Assembly: GCA_014874425.1 (NCBI GenBank)
Contig: JACWAG010000072.1
Location: 1-5,012 of the forward strand
Source of the DNA: Syntrophaceae bacterium
Lineage (GTDB): Bacteria > Desulfobacterota > Desulfomonilia > Desulfomonilales > Desulfomonilaceae
Reading direction: 5' to 3'
DNA length: 5,012 bases
Below are positions 1 through 5,012 of this stretch, piece by piece (position 1 is the first letter of the stretch; each line of letters starts with the position of its first letter). The notes under the pieces are model-generated. The model was not told the origin of the DNA, did not search any database, and saw only the letters and a program-made list of their open reading frames with translations. Made by a program: the position numbers and the translations under genes.

Positions 1-705
1 CCTGAAAGATACCCGGAAGAAACCTGGGGAATAGAAGATCCCCGAGTAACGTGGATAGAGGACCTTGGACTCTGGGTTGTCGCGTACACTGCCTATTCAG
101 AGGCCGGGCCTCTGGTCTCTCTTGCCACAACCAAGGATTTTGTCAACTTTCTGAGGCATGGTCCTGTCATGCCCCCTGAGGACAAAGACGCCGCGCTTTT
201 CCCCGTCAAGTTTAAAGGCAGATATGCCATGCTCCATAGGCCGGTGCCGGCTTCAAGCGTTCGAAAGCACATCTGGATATCTTTTTCACCCGACCTGAAG
301 CACTGGGGAGATCATCAAGTCCTAATGCCTGCGAGGACCGGCGGCTGGTGGGACGCCAACAAAATTGGACTCTCGTCGCCGCCGCTGGAAACTTCTGAGG
401 GCTGGCTGATACTGTATCATGGAGTTAGAGAGACTGTCGGCGGTTGCCTTTACCGACTTGGGCTTGCGCTACTGGATAAGGAAGACCCTACTCGTGTGCT
501 CAGACGATCTGATCAGTGGATATTTGGCCCTGAGGAGGCATATGAAAAAAGCGGCGACGTTGGTAACGTTGTCTTCCCTTGCGGCTGGACTCTCCATGAC
601 GATGATCTGAGCATTTTTTACGGTGGCGCCGATAGTTGCGTAGCAGTAGCCATCGCGAGCCTGAGCGAGGTTCTAGACTTCATTAAGCGCTGTCCCGAGA
701 GATAA
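1..705 (+). CDS. GH130-family glycoside phosphorylase/hydrolase, 5'-truncated by window edge
   Basis: Frame 1 is open from the first base to the TAA at 703-705, giving 234 residues. GH130 proteins are usually about 300-350 residues, so roughly the first third lies outside the window; the internal ATG at 169 is not the true start, because family motifs precede it. Visible motifs (fragment numbering) are GIEDPR at 10-15, whose Asp is thought to be the catalytic acid in this family, KDAALFP at 62-68, LHRP at 78-81, WWDANKIG at 116-123, LYHGV at 138-142, GNVVFPCG at 188-195 and FYGGAD at 206-211. These match the five-bladed beta-propeller fold. GH130 enzymes mostly phosphorolyse beta-mannosides (mannosyl-glucose, mannooligosaccharides), and some are beta-1,2-mannosidases. 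The retained Arg in LHRP and His in YHG resemble the phosphate-binding basic residues of phosphorylases, so a phosphorylase is favoured by inference. Substrate cannot be assigned. No signal peptide can be judged because the N-terminus is missing; the known phosphorylases are cytoplasmic. Confidence 0.88.
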   Translation, partial: PERYPEETWGIEDPRVTWIEDLGLWVVAYTAYSEAGPLVSLATTKDFVNFLRHGPVMPPEDKDAALFPVKFKGRYAMLHRPVPASSVRKHIWISFSPDLKHWGDHQVLMPARTGGWWDANKIGLSSPPLETSEGWLILYHGVRETVGGCLYRLGLALLDKEDPTRVLRRSDQWIFGPEEAYEKSGDVGNVVFPCGWTLHDDDLSIFYGGADSCVAVAIASLSEVLDFIKRCPER

Positions 706-788
706 TGCCTACAGCCATGCGTTTCCCCTACTCCTAGACAATGTAAGCCTCGTTCTATGGGGTCGCCCGACAGGGCCATCCTGCTCTT

Positions 789-810
789 GCGCCGCGTGGA
801 AGATCGGCGC
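789..810. other. GC-rich inverted repeat, possible hairpin
   Basis: GCGCCG at 789-794 is the exact reverse complement of CGGCGC at 805-810, leaving a 10-base loop. A shifted alternative pairing, GCCGCG with CGCGGC, overlaps it. It lies 84 bases after the GH130 stop, so it could help end that transcript. No T run follows (the downstream sequence is ggccatatctc), so it is not a standard intrinsic terminator, and a six-base stem of this kind can occur by chance. Confidence 0.3.
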
Positions 811-917
811 GGCCATATCTCAAATAGTCAATAAAAGGTCTGTCATAAGATCACGTTTTCGTTTTCGCTTTGGAGGATGACACTACCGCTGTCTGTTGAC
901 ACATCCACCTGCAGCCA

Positions 918-946
918 TTGCACGACACGATAGTTCATGTTATTCT
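918..946 (+). promoter_or_regulatory. Possible sigma70-type promoter for valS
   Basis: TTGCAC at 918-923 and TATTCT at 941-946 are separated by exactly 17 bases. The -10 is preceded by TGT at 938-940, giving an extended -10 (TGn) element. The -35 matches consensus in only three of six positions and the -10 in four of six, so the extended element carries much of the case. Transcription would start near 953, leaving a short leader of about 40 bases before valS. A better -35 hexamer, TTGACA at 896-901, has no acceptable -10 at the right distance. This is pattern inference only. Confidence 0.3.
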
Positions 947-983
947 ATTACGTTACCGATCTAAATACCTACCAAACTACTGC

Positions 984-988
984 AGGAG
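984..988 (+). promoter_or_regulatory. Ribosome binding site of valS (decides the start)
   Basis: AGGAG lies six bases before the ATG at 995, which is ideal spacing. An in-frame TTG at 989 would begin immediately after the AGGAG with no spacer and could not be initiated from it, so the ATG at 995 is chosen. Confidence 0.8.
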
Positions 989-994
989 TTGTAT

Positions 995-3664
995 ATGACC
1001 CAGGATTTACTGCCTAAGACTTTTAGCCCATCTGAGACTGAATCCAAATGGTATGACTTCTGGCTAAATAACGGCTATTTCAGCGCAAGCGCAAATAAAA
1101 CAGGCCTCGAATACTCAATTGTCATCCCACCTCCCAACGTCACCGGTTCCCTCCACATGGGCCATGCTCTAAATAACACACTTCAGGACATACTGGTTCG
1201 ATATCACAGGATGAACGGTTATAATACTCTTTGGATGCCAGGTATGGACCATGCCGGGATAGCGACTCAAAACGTCGTCGAGCGTCAACTAGCCGCGGAG
1301 GGGCTCACCAGAGACGACCTTGGACGAGGGAAATTTGTAGAGCGGGTGTGGGAATGGAAGGAGCATTCTGGTGGTGTCATCATCAATCAGTTAAAGAGAT
1401 TGGGCTGTTCATGCGATTGGGATAGAGAGCGATTTACAATGGACGAGGGTCTCTCAAAGGCTGTCAGGGAGGTTTTCGTCCGCCTTTACGAGGAAGGTCT
1501 AATTTATAAGGGTGATTACATCGTCAATTGGTGCCCTAGGTGTCACACAGCGCTTTCCGATCTTGAAGTCGAACATCAGGAAACGGAGGGTTCGCTGTGG
1601 CACATTCGATATTACATCGAAAACTCCGACGACTATTTGGTCGTAGCCACGACCAGGCCAGAGACCATGTTGGGAGACACAGCAGTGGCCGTTAATCCCA
1701 CTGACCCAAGGTATACGGCTCACATTGGGAAATTCGTCATCTTGCCCCTTGTGGGAAGAAGGCTAAAAATAATCGCTGACCCAATTGTGGCGATGGATTT
1801 CGGCACTGGAGCGCTTAAAGTGACCCCGTCTCACGATCTCACCGACTTCGAACTTTCCATAAGACATGACCTTGAACGAGTCACCATCATGGACGCCAAC
1901 GCCAGAATAAACGAGAGCGGAATGCATTTCTGTGGATTGGACCGTTATGAATGTAGAAAACGCATAGTGGCTGAACTCGAAGAAAAGGGGTTTCTTGAGA
2001 AAGTTACACCTTATGCTGTCGGACTTGGAAAATGTTATCGCTGCAAAGATGTTGTCGAACCACTAATTTCAAAGCAATGGTTCGTCCGTGTGGCTCCATT
2101 GGCCAAGGAAGCCTTAGAAGCGGTCCAGGATGGTAGGACCAGAATAATTCCCGATCATTGGGTAAAAACATATTACGAGTGGATGAACAACATTAGAGAC
2201 TGGTGCATCTCCAGACAGATATGGTGGGGACACAGAATCCCGGCATGGACTTGTGGAGATTGTGGGAACGTCGTTGTAGCTGAAAATACCCCTGCCAATT
2301 GCCCTGAATGTGGAGGAGTCAAGCTCGACCAGGAAACCGACGTCTTGGACACTTGGTTTTCTTCCGCCCTGTGGCCCTTTTCGACTATGGGCTGGCCCGA
2401 CGAATCCGAACTGCTGAAGACATTTTACCCAACATCCTGCCTCGTGACTGGTTTCGATATTCTCTTTTTCTGGGTTGCCAGGATGATGATGATGGGACTC
2501 AAGTTTATGGGCGAAGTGCCATTTAAGGACGTCTATATTCATGCTCTGGTTCGAGACGAACACGGCAAAAAAATGAGTAAATCTCTTGGAAACGTGATCG
2601 ATCCTCTTATGGTAATGGACAAGTATGGAACAGACGCTTTCCGGTTTACTCTGGCTGCCTTGGCAGCTCAAGGAAGAGATATTCGATTATCTGAAAATCG
2701 GATTGAAGGCTACAGAAACTTCGTAAACAAGTTGTGGAACTCGGCCAGATTCACCCTGCCCCACTGCGAGAAACTCACACCAGATAGCGACTTGAAAGAC
2801 TTTTCAGATTTCTCCCTTCCCGAACGTTGGCTGCTTTCGAGGCTCAATAAAACTACGGACATCGTGCGAAAGGCCCTTGAGTCATACTCTTTTAACGAAG
2901 CCGCCCAAGCATTGTATGAATTTTCCTGGCATGAATTCTGTGATTGGGGATTGGAGATTTCCAAAATCCCTCTTGGGGACCCTGATACAGATGTCTCAAA
3001 AAGATCCGCCGCAGTTTTAATTCACACTCTGGATTCATTACTAAGACTCTTGCATCCTTTTATTCCATTCATAACAGAAGAAATTTCATCCAAACTCAGA
3101 CCCGACGCGGGACCAATCATAAGGGGCCAATATCCAGTTCCTGATCAATCGTTGATCGATGAAGGCGCAGAGGGGGACATGCAGTTCCTGATGTCCCTAA
3201 TTGCTTCGGTACGAAACCTGAGGGCAGAAATGAACGTCGCGCCCGGCAAAACCTTACCAGTTATCCTTGGATGCGCCTTAACAGAGCAGGTCGATCTAAT
3301 CAAGGTGAATCTACCGATGGTTTTGAACCTTGCCCGGATTTCCAACTTGGATTTTTATGAACTGACGCCGGATTCCGCCCCTCCTCAGGACAGCGTTACC
3401 GCAGTTGTTAATGGAGCGAGAGTTTATATCCCATTGCGCGGAATTGTCGACCCTGATGTTGAGGTAGCGCGATTAAGGAAAGAGCTGGCCAAGATCACAG
3501 CCGAATATGAATCTGTTGAAAAGAAACTCAGCAACGGGGATTTCCTTTCCAAAGCAAAACCTGAGGCTATCAGGAAGCAGCAGGACAGAAAGACTGAGTT
3601 GTCCAGCAAGCTGATCGGACTAAAAGAAGCTTTGGAAAAGATGCTGGCTATAAAAAGCGCTTAG
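995..3664 (+). CDS. valS: Valyl-tRNA synthetase
   Basis: This cytoplasmic class Ia enzyme attaches valine to tRNA-Val using ATP and hydrolyses mischarged Thr-tRNA-Val. The protein is 889 residues, normal for bacterial ValS, and appears intact from ATG 995 (AGGAG six bases upstream) to TAG. The HIGH-type site is HMGH at 54-57 after PPPNVTG (45-51), and KMSKS is at 526-530. The CP1 editing domain spans about 195-340, with TTRPETMLGD at 219-228 and HDLTDFE at 280-286, whose Asp284 fits the conserved editing aspartate. Core motifs ISRQIWWGHRIPAW (405-418) and DTWFSSALWPFS (452-463) follow. Four CxxC pairs (C180/C183, C347/C350, C420/C423, C436/C439) suggest two zinc knuckles. The anticodon-binding helical domain covers about 605-755 (FSWHEFCDWGLEISK at 643-657), and a charged coiled-coil arm covers about 819-885, as expected for the tRNA-contacting tail of ValS. 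It is probably the first gene of a transcript including the following biotin ligase gene. Confidence 0.98.
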   Translation: MTQDLLPKTFSPSETESKWYDFWLNNGYFSASANKTGLEYSIVIPPPNVTGSLHMGHALNNTLQDILVRYHRMNGYNTLWMPGMDHAGIATQNVVERQLAAEGLTRDDLGRGKFVERVWEWKEHSGGVIINQLKRLGCSCDWDRERFTMDEGLSKAVREVFVRLYEEGLIYKGDYIVNWCPRCHTALSDLEVEHQETEGSLWHIRYYIENSDDYLVVATTRPETMLGDTAVAVNPTDPRYTAHIGKFVILPLVGRRLKIIADPIVAMDFGTGALKVTPSHDLTDFELSIRHDLERVTIMDANARINESGMHFCGLDRYECRKRIVAELEEKGFLEKVTPYAVGLGKCYRCKDVVEPLISKQWFVRVAPLAKEALEAVQDGRTRIIPDHWVKTYYEWMNNIRDWCISRQIWWGHRIPAWTCGDCGNVVVAENTPANCPECGGVKLDQETDVLDTWFSSALWPFSTMGWPDESELLKTFYPTSCLVTGFDILFFWVARMMMMGLKFMGEVPFKDVYIHALVRDEHGKKMSKSLGNVIDPLMVMDKYGTDAFRFTLAALAAQGRDIRLSENRIEGYRNFVNKLWNSARFTLPHCEKLTPDSDLKDFSDFSLPERWLLSRLNKTTDIVRKALESYSFNEAAQALYEFSWHEFCDWGLEISKIPLGDPDTDVSKRSAAVLIHTLDSLLRLLHPFIPFITEEISSKLRPDAGPIIRGQYPVPDQSLIDEGAEGDMQFLMSLIASVRNLRAEMNVAPGKTLPVILGCALTEQVDLIKVNLPMVLNLARISNLDFYELTPDSAPPQDSVTAVVNGARVYIPLRGIVDPDVEVARLRKELAKITAEYESVEKKLSNGDFLSKAKPEAIRKQQDRKTELSSKLIGLKEALEKMLAIKSA

Positions 3665-3713
3665 GCGCGCCCAAAATTTGAGAAAGACTAAAATCGACTG
3701 GAAACTTCGCAAC

Positions 3714-4445
3714 ATGTACAAGCCCAATCTTGTCGTGGTAGAATCGGCGGAATCAACTCAGGATATGGCAGGAAAGATGGCCGCTGATGGAGTTCCGTCC
3801 GGTACTGCGGTCATGGCATTGAACCAGACGAGAGGTCGCGGTAGATCCGGGGCGGACTGGCATTCACCACCGGGAAAGAACCTGGCGCTATCAGTGATCC
3901 TACGGCCAGTTATCGAGATTAGGCACGCCCCGCTCATCGGCATGTTAGCGTCAATCGCAGTGGCAACCATTGTCGATATCGCGTGTGAATCATCCCAAGC
4001 TTTTCTGAAGTGGCCCAACGATGTGTTAGTTCAAAATAGAAAGATCGCGGGCATACTGTCGGAAGCTCGTATAACGGACTCGTCTGTAGAGGTCATAGTG
4101 CTGGGTGTTGGCGTCAACGTTAATTCCAGCGTTGATGATTTCCCCTGGGAATTGAGAGATTCTCTGACTTCCATGTTCATAGTCACTGGTAAAACTTTCG
4201 ATTTAAGAACGACCTCAGAGCGCTTTTTACAAGCATTGGGAGAGTTGATAGCCAGGGTTGAAACTGAAGGACCCAATTTTGTCCCTCGTGTTTGGGAGAA
4301 ACGGTGGGCCCACAAAGGACACACACTGGTACGCGACGGGATCAAAGGGACCGCCACTGGAATTGATACGGACGGGGCACTTCTAATGAAACGCTCCGAT
4401 GGTGAAATCGTAAGAATTTCTTCAGGGGCCATGTTTACCGCATGA
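3714..4445 (+). CDS. birA: Biotin--[acetyl-CoA-carboxylase] ligase, monofunctional (no HTH domain)
   Basis: This enzyme makes biotinyl-5'-AMP and transfers biotin to the lysine of carrier domains such as AccB. Numbering from ATG 3714 (243 residues), motifs are ESTQ at 13-16, NQTRGRGRSG at 37-46 then W49 (biotin/adenylate loop), KWPND at 99-103 whose Lys matches the catalytic-site lysine of E. coli BirA, KIAGIL at 110-115 and GVGVNVN at 131-137. A C-terminal SH3-like domain follows at about 200-240 (KGHTLVRDGIKGTATGID region, then GALL and the SSG end). E. coli BirA is about 320 residues with an N-terminal winged helix that represses bio genes. Here the catalytic domain starts almost at once, so this is a group I ligase that should not bind DNA. 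The start is uncertain: an in-frame TTG at 3678 would give 255 residues but has no Shine-Dalgarno, while ATG 3714 has only a weak GGAAA at 3700-3704. A stop at 3651-3653 rules out anything further upstream. It follows valS closely and is probably co-transcribed with it. Confidence 0.94.
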   Translation: MYKPNLVVVESAESTQDMAGKMAADGVPSGTAVMALNQTRGRGRSGADWHSPPGKNLALSVILRPVIEIRHAPLIGMLASIAVATIVDIACESSQAFLKWPNDVLVQNRKIAGILSEARITDSSVEVIVLGVGVNVNSSVDDFPWELRDSLTSMFIVTGKTFDLRTTSERFLQALGELIARVETEGPNFVPRVWEKRWAHKGHTLVRDGIKGTATGIDTDGALLMKRSDGEIVRISSGAMFTA

Positions 4446-4500
4446 CCCTTTTAAACAAGCTCGAACCTCAAAACAAACGTCCAAAGAGGTTGATCCTAAC

Positions 4501-4505
4501 AGAGG
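4501..4505 (+). promoter_or_regulatory. Ribosome binding site of the DUF1189-like gene
   Basis: AGAGG lies seven bases before the ATG at 4513. An in-frame TGA at 4510-4512 directly precedes that ATG, so translation cannot start further upstream in this frame. The good spacing supports 4513 over the next in-frame ATG at 4546. Confidence 0.65.
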
Positions 4506-4512
4506 CATTTGA

Positions 4513-5012
4513 ATGAACCTGAATTCTGAACCAGGACCAATCGATATGTTTTCCTTATCCCAATCCCTTTCCTCAGTTTCCAACAAGATCGTCGCCATTG
4601 TTTTGGCGATTTGCGTTTTTTGCAGCGCAATGACATTAACTTTAACCAATGGATTGGAATTCTTAGCCTTGTTGCAAAAAGTGGCTTCCAAATATGATTT
4701 ATATTGTCCTGAAATTACAATAATTGACGGCAAGGCCACCATCAGGGAAAAGCAGCCATATATTGTAGAATTGCCACAAGACGTAAACATTACTGTTGTT
4801 ATTGACACTCGTGACAACCCGAAACCTAACCCTCTCTCTTACATTAAAGAAAACACAACTGGTTTGGCGCTCTTAAGGAATTCTTTGATAGTAAAAAATC
4901 GGGATGAGACGTCCAACATTAAATTGGAGAATTTTCCTGACTTGACGGTTAACTCGCAAACGCTGACTGATGAATTTGCCAATTATCGGTTTACTATAAT
5001 GCTGTTTATAGC
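4513..5012 (+). CDS. DUF1189-like integral membrane protein, 3'-truncated by window edge
   Basis: An uninterrupted frame runs from ATG 4513 to the window end (166 codons plus two bases) with AGAGG seven bases upstream. A short cytoplasmic-type N-terminus ending in a lysine (K25) is followed by a hydrophobic segment at about 26-43 (IVAIVLAICVFCSAM). Next comes a soluble stretch of about 115 residues, and another hydrophobic segment begins at about 160 (FTIMLFI) as the window ends. The soluble part reads CPEITIIDGKATIREKQPY (65-83), VVIDTRDNP (95-103) and a later GLALLRNSLIVKN (117-129). This order of P-x-I-x-I-x-DGK, then a VIDT strand, then a GLxLL-xxxLI strand resembles DUF1189 membrane proteins, whose extracytoplasmic domain lies between the first two membrane helices. 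The family has no established biochemical function, so none is given. The gene starts 67 bases after the biotin ligase gene with no clear terminator between them, so co-transcription is plausible. It looks clearly more AT-rich than the genes before it. Confidence 0.72.
   Translation, partial: MNLNSEPGPIDMFSLSQSLSSVSNKIVAIVLAICVFCSAMTLTLTNGLEFLALLQKVASKYDLYCPEITIIDGKATIREKQPYIVELPQDVNITVVIDTRDNPKPNPLSYIKENTTGLALLRNSLIVKNRDETSNIKLENFPDLTVNSQTLTDEFANYRFTIMLFI

Larger units (their letters stand above)
706..994. other. Intergenic region between the GH130 gene and valS
   Basis: This 289-base gap holds no convincing coding sequence on either strand. Its visible contents are a GC-rich inverted repeat (789-810), a possible promoter (918-946) and the valS Shine-Dalgarno site (984-988). 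I looked for a T-box leader, which regulates valS in many Firmicutes, and found no TGGNACCGCG-like T-box sequence and no terminator with a T run. Regulation of valS by a T-box is therefore not supported. Confidence 0.6.

Noticed and set aside
757..779. ATGG / CCAT pairing around GTC / GAC as a terminator after the GH130 gene
   Set aside because: The stem segments are three to four bases long with mismatches between them, and there is no downstream T run.
853..867. Short direct repeat of CGTTTT
   Set aside because: Only two copies of a six-base unit; no larger array and nothing to suggest function.
877..933. An 18-codon ORF starting ATG 877 next to GGAGG, possible valS leader peptide
   Set aside because: GGAGG (872-876) abuts the ATG with no spacer, the peptide has only one valine, and no attenuator hairpin with a T run follows, so neither translation nor valine-sensing attenuation is supported.
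2114..2671. Minus-strand ORF of 185 codons inside valS
   Set aside because: It lies wholly within the conserved catalytic region of valS, and its translation is low-complexity shadow sequence (for example a run of histidines opposite the valS methionine run) with no family resemblance.
4464..4491. Inverted repeat AACCTC / GAGGTT after birA as a terminator
   Set aside because: The stem is six bases with a 16-base loop, is not GC-rich, does not extend, and no T run follows. It is better treated as chance, leaving birA and the next gene joined.
4422..4817. Minus-strand ORF of 131 codons across the birA/DUF1189 junction
   Set aside because: It overlaps the 3' end of birA and the plus-strand DUF1189-like frame, which has a ribosome binding site, membrane segment and family-like motifs. 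The minus-strand translation shows no recognisable domain.

Overview
The window carries four genes, all on the + strand, and reads as ordinary bacterial chromosome. In order they are: the 3' part of a GH130-family glycoside phosphorylase or hydrolase (1-705), a 289-base gap, a complete valyl-tRNA synthetase gene (valS, 995-3664), a biotin protein ligase without a DNA-binding domain (birA-type, about 3714-4445), and the 5' part of a DUF1189-like membrane protein (from 4513, running off the window end). I see no RNA gene, mobile element, CRISPR array, integrase or repeat family.

The organism is a bacterium of medium GC. ValS has the bacterial layout, with paired CxxC zinc knuckles and a C-terminal coiled-coil arm, and there are Shine-Dalgarno sites ahead of valS and the last gene. 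The overall look is compatible with an anaerobic deltaproteobacterial (Desulfobacterota-type) lineage. That is a weak inference from general protein resemblance; no marker here fixes the taxonomy.

Layout and expression: the GH130 gene ends at 705. The gap of 706-994 holds a weak GC-rich hairpin (789-810) and a possible extended -10 promoter (918-946), so valS probably starts its own transcript. The valS to birA gap is 13-49 bases depending on the birA start, and the birA to DUF1189 gap is 67 bases. No convincing terminator lies in either gap, so valS, birA and the membrane-protein gene are likely co-transcribed. ValS charges tRNA-Val and BirA biotinylates carboxylase carrier domains. Both are housekeeping functions with no direct biochemical link, and the GH130 enzyme belongs to oligosaccharide (mannoside-type) metabolism and is probably an unrelated neighbour.

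I found no convincing new system. The points most worth a second look are the DUF1189-like gene cut by the window edge, the undecided birA start together with its lack of an HTH domain, the drop in GC from the first gene to the last, and the exact function of the GH130 enzyme.
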